Assembly: GCA_963766505.1 (NCBI GenBank)
Contig: CAVYAL010000001.1
Span: 62,001-126,000 of the forward strand
Reading direction: 5' to 3'
DNA: 64,000 bases
Source: DATIRA01 sp963766505
Lineage (GTDB): Bacteria > Pseudomonadota > Gammaproteobacteria > Steroidobacterales > Steroidobacteraceae
Every line of letters begins with the position of its first letter. The stretch's first letter is position 1. A program made the translations under genes and the position numbers. Shown here piece by piece: positions 7,709 through 17,623 of this stretch. The notes below the pieces were generated by a model, which made no database searches, was not told where the DNA came from, and worked only from the letters and a program-made list of their open reading frames with translations.

Positions 7709-8566
7709 TCAGCCGAGCCAGCAGTACGCGCCCTCTTCCTCCTCGACCACGTGACCTTCCTCGGCGAGCTTGATCGCATGCGCGAGCAGCGAATAGCGGG
7801 CCGCCGGATGCATGAATCGAGGCACGTCGTCGTAGACCTCCGGCAGCAGTTCATCGAGGCTCGCACGGCCACGGCGCGACAGCGCCTCGATGAGCCTGCC
7901 CTCGCGTTTCAGCCGATGCGCCAGCACGCGGCGGATATCAGCGTGCGCGTCCGGGATCACCGAGCCGTGTCCCGGCGCGATCGCGCCGAGCTCGTGTCCC
8001 AGCAGTCGTTCGAGCGAACCAAGGTACTGCAGCATCGATCCGTCCGGCGGCAGGATCACGACGGTCGAGCCGCTCATCAGGTGATCGCCGGTGAACAACA
8101 TCCGCGAGCTCTGGAGCACGAAGCAGACGTGATTGGAGGCATGGCCCGGCGTGTGCAGGACCTCGAGCCTGTCGCCGCACACCGGGATGTCCTCACCCTC
8201 GGGCAGCCCCGCATCCGGTGCGTAGCTCGGGTCCTGGAACCCGTCGTCCGGCGCAGGCAGGCCGTACACCGTCGCACCGGTCCGCTCGCGCAGCACCGCC
8301 GCTCCAGGCGAGTGGTCCGGGTGGGAGTGCGTACAGAGGATCCGGCCTATGCGCCCCGCGCTCGCCGCGAGGATGCGTTCGAGGTGCACTGCGACGTCCG
8401 GCCCGGGATCGAGCACGACGCAGTCGTCGCCCGAGCCGATCACATAGGTGTTCGTGCCTGGACCGGTCAGCGGGCTCGGATTCGGCGCGACGATGCGCGT
8501 GACCGACGCTCCGATCCGCGCGACGCTGCCCGTGACGGCCGGTGTGTCAGCGTCCGGTACGCTCAT
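7709..8566 (-). CDS. MBL-fold metallo-hydrolase, LACTB2-like
   Basis: A 285-aa metallo-beta-lactamase-fold hydrolase with C-terminal winged-helix-like region. Zinc motifs: THSHPDHS (HxHxDH, residues 80-85), the later HTPGHASNH, FTGDHLMSG and APGHGSVI. The order and the C-terminal segment (ADIRRVLAHRLKREGRLIEAL...) match LACTB2/glyoxalase-like hydrolases, whose substrates range from RNA to thioesters. The start chosen is ATG at 8566 (MSVPDADT); the frame extends 15 codons upstream but runs towards the tRNA gene. Substrate unknown. Confidence 0.85.
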   Translation of the reverse strand: MSVPDADTPAVTGSVARIGASVTRIVAPNPSPLTGPGTNTYVIGSGDDCVVLDPGPDVAVHLERILAASAGRIGRILCTHSHPDHSPGAAVLRERTGATVYGLPAPDDGFQDPSYAPDAGLPEGEDIPVCGDRLEVLHTPGHASNHVCFVLQSSRMLFTGDHLMSGSTVVILPPDGSMLQYLGSLERLLGHELGAIAPGHGSVIPDAHADIRRVLAHRLKREGRLIEALSRRGRASLDELLPEVYDDVPRFMHPAARYSLLAHAIKLAEEGHVVEEEEGAYCWLG

Positions 8567-8616
8567 CGCGATGCAAACTTCCCGTCCCGGTGGGTCCGCG
8601 GCGGACCGCAAGCGTG

Positions 8617-8693
8617 TGGCGCGGCCGGAGGGATTCGAACCCCCGACCCTCAGGTTCGAAGCCTGATGCTCTATCCAACTGAGCTACGGCCGC
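8617..8693 (-). tRNA. tRNA-Arg (anticodon UCG)
   Basis: A 77-nt cloverleaf on the minus strand with encoded CCA. The acceptor arms GCGGCCG and CGGCCGC pair fully, followed by discriminator G and CCA. The D-arm contains AGCTCAGTTGGATAGAGC, the anticodon loop is CTTCGAA in a TCAGG/CCTGA stem, giving anticodon UCG (reads CGA), and the T-arm holds GGTTCGAATCC. Standard length and structure. Confidence 0.97.
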
Positions 8694-8799
8694 GCGGGAG
8701 CCCGGATTCTACCGGAACAGCGGGCGCTGTTGCGCCAGCGCGTTCAGCGCGCCCGGGCCGGTCCACGCAATCCGGTGGCCGGTCGACTGTTGGCGCAGA

Positions 8800-9703
8800 A
8801 TGAGGCGGGTGAAGGACTCAGGCTCACACCAGTCTGGCGGCAATTTCCCGGCTCGGCTGCTGCTGCTGACTGCGCTCACGATGACCGCGTTCGCGGCGAA
8901 CTCGATCCTGTGCCGTCTCGCGCTCAGGACGACAGCCATCGATCCCGCGACGTTCACGCTGATCCGCCTGATCTGCGGAGCCGCGACCCTGTGGCTGATC
9001 GTGCGATTCCGCAACGGGCGAAACGTGCACGCGGGGAACTGGACGGCCGCGTTCAGCCTGTTCGCCTATGCCGGGGCATTCTCGTTCGCGTACGTCTCGC
9101 TGAGCGCCGGCACCGGGGCGCTGATCCTGTTCGGAGCCGTGCAGGCTACGATGATCCTGTACGGGCTCCTGCGGGGAGAGCGGCTCACGTCGCTGCAGAC
9201 CGGCGGACTGGCGCTGGCGATCGGCGGCCTGCTCGCGCTGCTGCTTCCCGGCGCGACCGCGCCACACCTGGGTGGCGCGGCGCTGATGACCGTCGCTGGC
9301 ATCGCCTGGGGAGCCTATTCGCTGCTGGGACGCGGCAACACGCAGCCGATCGAGACGACCTCGGGCAACTTCCTAAGGGCCTCCGTGTTCGGCGGGCTGC
9401 TCGAGACTCGCATGCATCGGCGTGTTCGAGTGGGATCCGCGAGGTGCGGCGCTGGCCGCATTGTCGGGAGCGGTGGCGTCGGGGCTCGGTTACGCGATCT
9501 GGTACACGGTGCTGCCCGCGTTGCGTGCCACCCAGGCGGCCACCGTGCAGCTGAGCGTGCCGGCCATTGCGGCGCTCGGCGGTGTGCTGCTGCTCGATGA
9601 GCGCCTGTCCATGCGACTCGTGCTCTGCTCGGCGGCGATCCTGGGCGGGATCGCGCTGGTACTTCACGCGCGCGCGCCAGCGCGGGCCAGCGGCCGCCCC
9701 TAG
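8800..9703 (+). pseudogene. EamA/DMT-family transporter, interrupted by a +1 frameshift
   Basis: Drug/metabolite transporter superfamily protein, about ten membrane segments expected. The first frame (ATG 8800) gives the N-terminal EamA repeat, ending ...GNFLRASVFGGLL; the second frame, one base ahead, continues LACIGVFEWDPRGAALAALSGAVASGLGYAIWY to the stop at 9701. Dropping one base near 9403 joins them into about 300 aa, the normal family length, with no residues missing. Either an inactive gene or, more likely, a sequence error, given four similar cases in this window. Substrate unknown. Its stop overlaps the convergent zinc-ribbon gene by 4 bp. Confidence 0.8.
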
Positions 9704-10119
9704 TCTCGTCGGGCCAGAACGTCCACGTAGACCATCAGTCCGCAGCGCGGACAGGTCGTCGCGTCGATCGCCTCGAGTTCGAACCAACGCCGCCCGCACT
9801 GGCAGCGGACGTGCAGCACCCACTGTCCGACCGCACGCCCGACGCTGCGCTCGACGACCTCGATTCCCTCGGGCAACCGGGTGATCTTCGGCAGCCTCGC
9901 GGTATCCTCAAGCGTGTTGTCTGCATCCCACGCCGCGTCGTTTCGAGCGGTTTCGTCCCGCGCCTCCTCCTCGTCGCTGGAACCGAACAGCTCGGATCGG
10001 GCCAGCAGTTCCGCTCGATCGTCCGTCGATCCGGCAGGTGCCAGCGAACCCGCGCGCCGCCTGGTGGCCTCGACTTCTGCTCTGCTCTGCCCTGAATTCG
10101 CCAGGCGTTGGTCTTTCAT
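9700..10119 (-). CDS. Zinc-ribbon protein of unknown function
   Basis: A 139-aa hypothetical protein. The first 80 residues are polar and charge-rich (GSSDEEEARDETARND) and look disordered. The C-terminal part has a CxC...CxxC zinc-ribbon (VRCQCGRRWFELEAIDATTCPRCGLMVYV). Start ATG at 10119 (MKDQRLANSG); the longer open frame upstream would begin in the hairpin downstream of the peptidase gene. It may bind nucleic acid or protein; there is no direct evidence. Not in an operon: hairpin upstream, convergent transporter downstream. Confidence 0.7.
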   Translation of the reverse strand: MKDQRLANSGQSRAEVEATRRRAGSLAPAGSTDDRAELLARSELFGSSDEEEARDETARNDAAWDADNTLEDTARLPKITRLPEGIEVVERSVGRAVGQWVLHVRCQCGRRWFELEAIDATTCPRCGLMVYVDVLARRD

Positions 10120-10196
10120 TGCACTGCCCTCGCGCCGTCGCGGAATCTGTTCCCCGCCCTCTACGGTAAGTCCGCGGCGGCAACTGAGCAAGGCGG

Positions 10197-10214
10197 CCGG
10201 GCAGGTTTGCCCGG
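10197..10214 (-). terminator. Hairpin after the M20 peptidase gene
   Basis: CCGGGCA and TGCCCGG form a perfect 7-bp stem with a 4-base loop, three bases past the peptidase stop on the minus strand. No good U-tract follows, so termination strength is uncertain. Confidence 0.5.
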
Positions 10215-10216
10215 TT

Positions 10217-11488
10217 TCAACGCGTGAGACGGTAGATCAGCAGCGCCGCGCGTCGGGTCTGCAGCGGCAATGTGTCGATCTCGACGTACTCTCCCGGCGC
10301 GTGGTCCTTGCCGCCCATCGCGCCGAGTCCGTCCAGGCAGGCGAGCCGCTCGCCACCGCATACGAAGGAAATGTCTCCCGCGCCGCGCTCCGCGGGATCC
10401 TGGGCGCTGACCGGCCCAGCACCGAGCTCGCGGCTCACCATGTCGAGCACGTCGAGCACGGCGCGGTTGGCATCGGTCGGCGCCATGGCCGGGTATTCCT
10501 TCACGAAGCTGATCGAGGCCGTCGTCCCGGGCAGGTTCCCGGCCACGATCTCGGTCATCTTCTGGCAGGCGGCATCGAACTGCTCCGATGACAGGAAGCG
10601 CAGGTCGCCGATGACATGGACCTCGCGGGGAATGACGTTGGTCTTGCCGAACGCCGACCCGCCCTTGCTCGCGTCGTCGTAGCTCACCGTGGTGCCACCA
10701 ACGATCATCGACGGATTGAACGTCAGGTAGGGCTCCGGCAGTTCCTGGCGAAACCGGTCCAGGATCCTGGCTGCCTCGAAGATGGCCCCATATCCCTGGT
10801 CCTCGCCGAAGATGCCGGAGGAATGCGCCTGCCGTCCCGCGACCTCGAGCCGCCAGGTGCCGATACCCCGGCGCCCGATCACCGCCAGCCCGGGCGATCC
10901 GCCCTCGAATCCCAGCGCCACGTCGCTCTGCTCGCCTGCTGCGAGCAGAGCCTGGCGACTGAGTCCGGTCGGTAGGCCCGGGTCCTCCTCGTCGCCGGTG
11001 AGTACAACCGTGACCTGCCGGCCTTCGAGTTCACCGGTCGCATGCAGCGCCCGCAGCGCCTCCAGGATGACGAGATTGCCGCCCTTCATGTCCGAAGATC
11101 CGGTGCCGTAGGCACGGTTGCCCTCCCTGCGGAACGGTTCGCCCTGCAGGACGGTGTCGAGGTGCCCGATCAGCAGCAGCCGCCGGCCCCGGTCGCCGCG
11201 GTGTACTGCGACGAGGTGTCCGGCGCGCCCGACCTCGGCGGGCAGCTCGACCCAGCTCGTCTCGAAGCCGATCGCGGCGAACTCCCGGGCGTAGATCTCG
11301 CCGACCCGGCGCACGCCGGCGTGATTCTCCGTCGCACTCTCAACATTGACGGTTTCCGCCAGCAGTTCGAGGGCCTCAGACTGCCGCGCGTCGACCGCCA
11401 GCGTGATGCGCGTCTGCGTCGAGTCGAGCGCGAACGCACCCGTCGCGAGGCAACACAGCAGCATGGCGAGTGCCGGCCGGGGTCCCAT
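10217..11488 (-). CDS. Exported M20-family metallopeptidase, glutamate carboxypeptidase-like
   Basis: A 423-aa di-zinc exopeptidase of the M20 family (ArgE/DapE/CPG2). A signal peptide (about residues 1-20, MLLCCLATGAFA) indicates export. Zinc and catalytic segments: LLIGHLDTV (His and Asp), GSSDMKGGN (Asp), TGDEEDPG (Glu pair), and GGERLACLDGLGAMGGKDHAPGEYV (His). A central dimerisation domain is present (AHSSGIFGEDQG...). Carboxypeptidase G2-like cleavage of C-terminal glutamate is plausible; exact substrate unknown. Start ATG at 11488, 16 bp after the 92-aa gene, so probably the last gene of the mmsA transcript. Confidence 0.88.
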   Translation of the reverse strand: MGPRPALAMLLCCLATGAFALDSTQTRITLAVDARQSEALELLAETVNVESATENHAGVRRVGEIYAREFAAIGFETSWVELPAEVGRAGHLVAVHRGDRGRRLLLIGHLDTVLQGEPFRREGNRAYGTGSSDMKGGNLVILEALRALHATGELEGRQVTVVLTGDEEDPGLPTGLSRQALLAAGEQSDVALGFEGGSPGLAVIGRRGIGTWRLEVAGRQAHSSGIFGEDQGYGAIFEAARILDRFRQELPEPYLTFNPSMIVGGTTVSYDDASKGGSAFGKTNVIPREVHVIGDLRFLSSEQFDAACQKMTEIVAGNLPGTTASISFVKEYPAMAPTDANRAVLDVLDMVSRELGAGPVSAQDPAERGAGDISFVCGGERLACLDGLGAMGGKDHAPGEYVEIDTLPLQTRRAALLIYRLTR

Positions 11489-11504
11489 CCTGTCCTGGCT
11501 CCCG

Positions 11505-11783
11505 TCAGTTGATCGTCACGCTCTGCCCGGGCTCTGGCTGCGGCCCCTGGTCGAGCAGCGAGTCGAGGAGTTCCTGGCCGTTCGCACGGACGAGCTTCAG
11601 GAAGCCGAGCGTGTTGTTCGCGGCGCCGCCCAGACCAAAGCGAACGTTGACGAGTCTGGTCCGCACCAGCGAGAACTCGCCGCCGTGATAGACGAGCAGG
11701 CAGTCGCGCATCTCGCAGTCCACGAACTCGTTGTAGTCGAGCGTGACTTCTCCCCCGGTGAAAACCTGCTTCACGAACCGCAT
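11505..11783 (-). CDS. Conserved-looking small protein of unknown function
   Basis: A 92-aa soluble protein with an ATG start at 11783. The N-terminal half alternates polar and hydrophobic residues (TLDYNEFVDCEMRDCLLVYHGGEFSLVRTRLVNVRF), a pattern like a short right-handed beta-helix (pentapeptide-repeat-like) array, but without clean five-residue repeats. The C-terminal half has a helix (LGFLKLVRANGQELLDSLLDQ). No catalytic motif seen. It sits between the membrane-protein gene and the M20 peptidase on the same strand. Confidence 0.7.
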   Translation of the reverse strand: MRFVKQVFTGGEVTLDYNEFVDCEMRDCLLVYHGGEFSLVRTRLVNVRFGLGGAANNTLGFLKLVRANGQELLDSLLDQGPQPEPGQSVTIN

Positions 11784-11830
11784 GCGCTCACTCCCCCCGT
11801 CGCGGGCCAGGATTCATCGGCTCGTGCCGG

Positions 11831-12261
11831 CTACCACGCCGCGCGGCTCGCGCGCCGTCGCAGCGCCCAGAACTGGTGTCCGGCGCCAAGCAATTCTGAA
11901 ACCACGAACACCAGCAGCGCGACCGGCGCGTCCCGCACCAGCACGAAATACAGGATCAGCGCGCTTACAGCGAGGCGTGCGGAAGCGTCGATGATCCCAA
12001 GCGGCCTGAGCGGTTGCAGGATTCGAGCGAGCGACCAGGCGACGCCGAGCACTCCCGCGAGGCAGACGAAGAACCAATGCACAGCGGCGAACTCGGGCGC
12101 TGCCACCGTGCCGCCGAGCTTGCCATTCAATGCGTAGAGAACCTGGACGAACAGCATGGCCAGCGGCGGCACCGCCAGCAGGGCCGTCACGACCAGGTCG
12201 AGCCATGCCCAGGCCCGGATGATTCCTGCCTGCCTGCCCACCGGCATCCTCCCGAGCCTGC

Positions 12262-12265
<4 letters not shown>
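11831..12265 (-). CDS. Four-helix membrane protein of unknown function
   Basis: A 144-aa integral membrane protein with about four hydrophobic helices (around residues 20-45, 62-85, 90-108, 110-128). I recognise no family signature. GTG start at 12265 overlaps the mmsA stop (GTGA), implying translational coupling. Downstream GTG or ATG codons at 12247/12241 lie close to GGGAGG and are possible alternative starts. Confidence 0.7.
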
Positions 12266-13797
<1,532 letters not shown>

Positions 13798-13942
13798 GCG
13801 TGGTTCTCCTGGGCCGACGGCCCGCCGGCCGGGGCCGGATATTGGACACCAGTTGCCGCGCGACGCGCCAGCCATGGCCCGGTGCTCGGGCACCCAGGCC
13901 CGCGGCCCGGCCCGCCCGGACAGCGCGAACCCCGTTCCGGGC

Positions 13943-14791
13943 TCAGCCGAACAGCCGTTCCCCCGGCAGCACCTCGCCCGCGGCAAGCGTCGATTGCGCG
14001 GCGACCTGCTGGTAGATCGGCGTGAAATCCGGCGCCGTTTCCCGGAACAGCTGCCCGAAGTCGTCGATGACGAAATAACTCTGCTGGAAGCTGTCGATCT
14101 TGTAGCGGGTGCGCATCACGCGTCGCAGGTCGAAGGCGATGCGTCGCGGCTCAGGGCTCGCGAGCGCGTGGTCGATCTCGCTGGGCGAGGAGAGGATCCC
14201 GGCGCCGTAGATGCGCAATCCCTGCGGCGTGTCGATCAGGCCGAACTCGACCGTGTACCAGTACAGGCGCGCCAGGTACTCGAGCGCATGCAGGCCCTCC
14301 GCCTTCAGGCCCCCGCGGCCATATGCCTGCATGTAATCCGCGAACACGGGATCGAACAGCAGCGGCACGTGCCCGAAGAAGTCGTGGAAGATGTCAGGCT
14401 CCACGATGTAGTCGAACTCGCTCTCCTCCCGCAGCCAGACGGTCACCGGGAAACGCCGCGCCGCGAGGTGCCCGAAAAAGACGTTCTCGGGCAGCAGCCC
14501 GGGGACCGCGACGACCTGCCAGCCCGTCGCCGCTGACAGGCGCTGGTTGACCTCTGCGAAACGTGGCACCCCCTGCTCGTAGTCCAGCGTCTCGATGACC
14601 CGCAGGAACTCCGGGCAGGCGCGCCCGGGAACGAGCTTCATCTGGCGCGCGTACAGCCTGCGCCAGCGGCCCTGGGCGGCCTCGTCATAGCTCGCGTAGT
14701 CCTGCTCCACCGTGTAGTCCGCAAGCATGCCGCTGTAGTCGCCGCGCAGCCCGTGCGTGCTCGCGCCGTAAGTCGCCGGTGCCTTGCCCAT
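13943..14791 (-). CDS. phhA: Phenylalanine-4-hydroxylase
   Basis: Iron- and pterin-dependent monooxygenase of 282 aa that makes tyrosine from phenylalanine. The bacterial single-domain form is evident from length. Iron ligands are H136 and H141 in IFHDFFGH and E182 in YWYTVEFGL. The start is ATG at 14791 (MGKAPATYG), upstream of which the open frame crosses the divergent promoter. No phhB (pterin carbinolamine dehydratase) is next to it. Located 145 bp upstream of mmsA on the same strand, so amino-acid breakdown genes are grouped here. Confidence 0.95.
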   Translation of the reverse strand: MGKAPATYGASTHGLRGDYSGMLADYTVEQDYASYDEAAQGRWRRLYARQMKLVPGRACPEFLRVIETLDYEQGVPRFAEVNQRLSAATGWQVVAVPGLLPENVFFGHLAARRFPVTVWLREESEFDYIVEPDIFHDFFGHVPLLFDPVFADYMQAYGRGGLKAEGLHALEYLARLYWYTVEFGLIDTPQGLRIYGAGILSSPSEIDHALASPEPRRIAFDLRRVMRTRYKIDSFQQSYFVIDDFGQLFRETAPDFTPIYQQVAAQSTLAAGEVLPGERLFG

Positions 14792-14863
14792 ACGCGTGCC
14801 AGCCCTTTCGCATTGCCTGCAGCACAGGATACCCCCGGGACGCGCGGACTGGGTCCCCGGGTT

Positions 14864-14872
14864 TGCTATAGT
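14864..14872 (+). promoter_or_regulatory. Candidate extended -10 promoter
   Basis: TTGCTATAGT contains an extended -10 (TGn plus TATAGT, hexamer 14867-14872) about 55 bp upstream of the secreted-protein start. No good -35 is seen at 16-18 bp, which an extended -10 can tolerate. Prediction only. Confidence 0.4.
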
Positions 14873-14927
14873 CTTGCGCCATTCGTAACGAGCGGTCCGG
14901 CACGCGCCGGGGGCACAGGTACTCGAG

Positions 14928-15305
14928 ATGAAGTTCTCCGCCTCGCTGGTCATCCTCCTCGTCTCCGTGGCGTTCGCGCAGGCGGAAGCTGCCTGCCCGT
15001 ACCCGCAGGCGCCGCAGTCGGTCCCGAACGGCGGTTATGCCACCAAGGACGAAATGCTGGCCGCCCAGCAGGCCATCAAGGAATACCGGGACGAGGTCGA
15101 GAAGACTTTCCTTCCCTGCCTGGACCAGGAGAAAGCCGAGGCGCTCGCCAACCTGGATCCGAACGCCGCGAACTACCAGGAGATGAAGACCCTGATCGAA
15201 TCGATCCACGCCAAGCGGCACAACGCCGCGATCGACGAGCTGCAGGCCATGGCCCTGCGCTGGAGCGAGGAAATCAAGGCCTTCAATGCCCGCAACGAGA
15301 AGTGA
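14928..15305 (+). CDS. Small secreted protein of unknown function
   Basis: A 125-aa protein with a clear signal peptide (MKFSASLVILLVSVAFAQAEA). The mature part starts with CPYPQAP and is a mostly helical, charged domain with two cysteines (CPYP and FLPCLDQEK) that could form a disulfide. Helix-rich segment from about residue 40 to the end. No catalytic motif. It precedes moaA by 60 bp on the same strand but is probably functionally separate. Confidence 0.8.
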   Translation: MKFSASLVILLVSVAFAQAEAACPYPQAPQSVPNGGYATKDEMLAAQQAIKEYRDEVEKTFLPCLDQEKAEALANLDPNAANYQEMKTLIESIHAKRHNAAIDELQAMALRWSEEIKAFNARNEK

Positions 15306-15365
15306 CGATGATGCGCTGCCTGACTGCTGCCAGGTGCTGTCCGACGGCTTCGCCGGGTCCCGCGA

Positions 15366-16421
15366 ATGGACGTTGATCCCTCCCCCGCCGCCCGGGTGCT
15401 GAACCTCGATGCGAAGGATCGCCTCGGTCGCAGCATGCACGACCTGCGGATCTCGGTCATGGACCGCTGCAACTTCCGCTGCCCCTACTGCATGCCGCGG
15501 GAGACGTACCACGAACGCTACCGGTTCCTGAAGACCACCGAACGGCTCGGTTTCGAGGAAATCGTCCGGATCGCGCGCGCCTGCACGGGACTCGGCGTCA
15601 GGAAGCTCAGGCTGACGGGCGGGGAGCCGCTGCTGCGCCAGGGCCTGCCGGACCTGGTCGGCGAACTCTCCGCGCTCCGTGGAGCAGATGACATCGCGCT
15701 GACGACGAACGGCATCCTGCTCGCCCAGCACGCCGCGGAACTGAAGGCGAACGGCCTGCAGCGGGTCACGGTCAGCCTGGACTCGCTCGACCCTTCGGTC
15801 TTCGAGCGCATGAGCGGCGGCTTCGGCGGGCTCGAGCAGGTGATCGAGGGCATCGAGGCGGCGATCGAGGCGGGACTCACTCCGGTGAAGATCAACACGG
15901 TCGTGCAGCGTGGCGTGAACGAGGACTCCGTGCTGCCGCTGCTCGAGCGATTCCGCGGGACCGGCGTCATCGTCCGCCTGATCGAATACATGGACGTCGG
16001 CAACCGCAATCACTGGCAGCCCGACCAGGTCGTCCACTCGGCGCGGCTGCTCGAGCAGATACGCCAGCAATGGCCGGTCACTGCGCTGCCGGGCAGCTAT
16101 CGCGGCGAGGTGGCGGAGCGCTACCGCTACGACGACGGTGCCGGAGAACTCGGTTTCATCTCCTCGGTGAGCGCGCCCTTCTGCGGCGATTGCAGCCGCG
16201 CACGACTGTCCTCCGAGGGCCGCTTCTACACCTGCCTGTTCGCCACGCAGGGTCTCGACCTGCGCGCGCTGTTGCGCGGCGGCGCGAGCGACGAGGAACT
16301 CAGCGCCCGGATCCGCGCGGGCTGGTCCGCCCGCGCCGACCGCTACAGCGAGTTGCGGGAACAGCTCCGTCGCAAGGAGCAGCCGCTGCACAAGATCGAG
16401 ATGAACTACATCGGCGGGTGA
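15366..16421 (+). CDS. moaA: GTP 3',8-cyclase MoaA
   Basis: Radical SAM enzyme for the first step of molybdopterin synthesis, converting GTP to 3',8-cyclo-GTP. Length 351 aa. N-terminal SAM cluster C35-x3-C39-x2-C42 (DRCNFRCPYCMP), LTGGEPLLR for SAM binding, and a C-terminal second 4Fe-4S cluster region (FCGDCSRARLSSEGRFYTCLF). The C-terminus ends in the required Gly-Gly. Start ATG at 15366. First of a moaA-moaC-moaD-moaE run; these supply the cofactor for the nitrate reductase encoded further along. Confidence 0.97.
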   Translation: MDVDPSPAARVLNLDAKDRLGRSMHDLRISVMDRCNFRCPYCMPRETYHERYRFLKTTERLGFEEIVRIARACTGLGVRKLRLTGGEPLLRQGLPDLVGELSALRGADDIALTTNGILLAQHAAELKANGLQRVTVSLDSLDPSVFERMSGGFGGLEQVIEGIEAAIEAGLTPVKINTVVQRGVNEDSVLPLLERFRGTGVIVRLIEYMDVGNRNHWQPDQVVHSARLLEQIRQQWPVTALPGSYRGEVAERYRYDDGAGELGFISSVSAPFCGDCSRARLSSEGRFYTCLFATQGLDLRALLRGGASDEELSARIRAGWSARADRYSELREQLRRKEQPLHKIEMNYIGG

Positions 16422-16425
16422 TCGA

Positions 16426-16908
16426 ATGCTGAGCCACGTGGACGAGGCCGGGCATCCGGCAATGGTGGACGTGAGCGCCAAGGCCGTCACGCGGCGCACG
16501 GCCGCGGCCGAGACCCGGGTGCGCTTTCCAGCCGAGGTCGCCCGGCAGTTGCGGCAGTCCGGCTTCGCCACCAGCAAGGGACCGGTGTTCCAGACGGCGA
16601 TCATCGCCGGCGTGATGGGCGCCAAGCGCACGCACGAGCTGATCCCGTTCTGCCATCCGCTGGGCCTCGAGAACTGCCGCGTCGAGATCGAGATGAACGA
16701 CCGGGACGAAGCGGTGATCCGCTGCAGCGTCTCCGTGCACCACAAGACGGGCGTCGAAATGGAGGCGCTCACCGGCGCGTCGGTCGCGGCGCTGACCGTC
16801 TACGACATGTGCAAGGCCCTCTCGCACGAGATGTCGATCGGCGACACGCGGCTCATCGAGAAGCATGGCGGACGGCGGGACGTGGGACCGGAGGCGACGT
16901 CGCGATGA
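16426..16908 (+). CDS. moaC: Cyclic pyranopterin monophosphate synthase MoaC
   Basis: A 160-aa enzyme that works with MoaA to form cyclic pyranopterin monophosphate. Typical segments are MVDVSAKAVTRRTA, KGPVFQTAIIAGVMGAKRTHELIPFCHPL, VHHKTGVEMEALTGASVAALTVYDMCKA and the C-terminal KxGGRR (EKHGGRRD). Starts 4 bp after moaA and its stop overlaps the moaD start (ATGA). Confidence 0.97.
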   Translation: MLSHVDEAGHPAMVDVSAKAVTRRTAAAETRVRFPAEVARQLRQSGFATSKGPVFQTAIIAGVMGAKRTHELIPFCHPLGLENCRVEIEMNDRDEAVIRCSVSVHHKTGVEMEALTGASVAALTVYDMCKALSHEMSIGDTRLIEKHGGRRDVGPEATSR

Positions 16909-17147
16909 GAGAGGTCCAGGTGCGCTATTTCGCTGCGCTGCGCGAGCAGGCCGGCGTGAGCGAGGAGAAGCTCGAGACGGGAGCGGCGACGCCCGCCGAG
17001 CTCTACGAGGAGCTGCGCCTGCGCCATGGCATGCAGCTGCCCGCCGCGATGCTGCGGGTCGCGGTGAACGAGGAATTCGTAGACTGGTCGCGGCCGCTCG
17101 AGAGCGGCGACCGGATCGTGTTCATTCCTCCGGTGGCGGGCGGCTGA
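16905..17147 (+). CDS. moaD: Molybdopterin synthase sulfur carrier subunit MoaD
   Basis: An 80-aa ubiquitin-like sulfur carrier. It ends in VAGG, the Gly-Gly tail that is thiocarboxylated and inserts into MoaE. N-terminal VQVRYFAALREQAG and the VAVNEEFVDW / ESGDRIVFIPPVAGG core are typical. ATG at 16905 overlaps the moaC stop; longer upstream frames lie within moaC. Its stop TGA shares a base with the moaE start. Confidence 0.96.
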   Translation: MREVQVRYFAALREQAGVSEEKLETGAATPAELYEELRLRHGMQLPAAMLRVAVNEEFVDWSRPLESGDRIVFIPPVAGG

Positions 17148-17623
17148 TGCAGAAGTTTTCGTTCAGCACGGCGGCGCTGCGCCCCGAAAGCTACCGCGAG
17201 GCGCTCACGGACCCGGCCTCCGGCGGATATGCGAGCTTCGAGGGCTGGGTGCGGGACAACAACGAGGGCAAGCGCGTACGCCGGCTGGAGTACGAGGCTT
17301 TCGAGGAACTCGGCCTCAAGGAGGGCGAGCGCATCGTCGAGGAAGCCATCCGGCGCTTCGGGGTGCAGAAGGCCGCCTGCGTACATCGCGTCGGAGACCT
17401 CGCGATCGGCGAGCTGGCCGTCTGGGTGGGCGTCAGCTCGGGCCACCGCGGCGAGGCCTTCGCGGCCTGCCGTTACATCATCGACGAGGTCAAGCACCGG
17501 GTGCCGATCTGGAAGAAAGAGCACTACCTCGACGGCGACTCGGGGTGGGTGAACTGCGAGCGCTGCGCCGAAGCGGCGCACGGGCACGCACACGATCACG
17601 ATCACGGGCCCGTCAGGGCCTGA
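17147..17623 (+). CDS. moaE: Molybdopterin synthase catalytic subunit MoaE with histidine-rich tail
   Basis: Catalytic subunit (158 aa) that transfers two sulfurs from MoaD to precursor Z. Core motifs: GGYASFEGWVRDNNEGKRVRRLEYEAFEELG, HRVGDLAIGELAVWVGVSSGHRGEAFAACRYIIDEVKHRVPIWKKEHY. The lysine pair in PIWKKEH matches active-site residues of the family. Unusual end: after CERC the protein finishes in HGHAHDHDHG, a likely metal-binding tail. Start ATG at 17147 (TGATG with moaD). The last 11 bp overlap the convergent proA. Confidence 0.95.
   Translation: MQKFSFSTAALRPESYREALTDPASGGYASFEGWVRDNNEGKRVRRLEYEAFEELGLKEGERIVEEAIRRFGVQKAACVHRVGDLAIGELAVWVGVSSGHRGEAFAACRYIIDEVKHRVPIWKKEHYLDGDSGWVNCERCAEAAHGHAHDHDHGPVRA

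Noticed and set aside
14685..16772. 695-codon minus-strand frame across phhA start and moaA/moaC
   Set aside because: Overlaps three well-supported genes and carries no recognisable motif.
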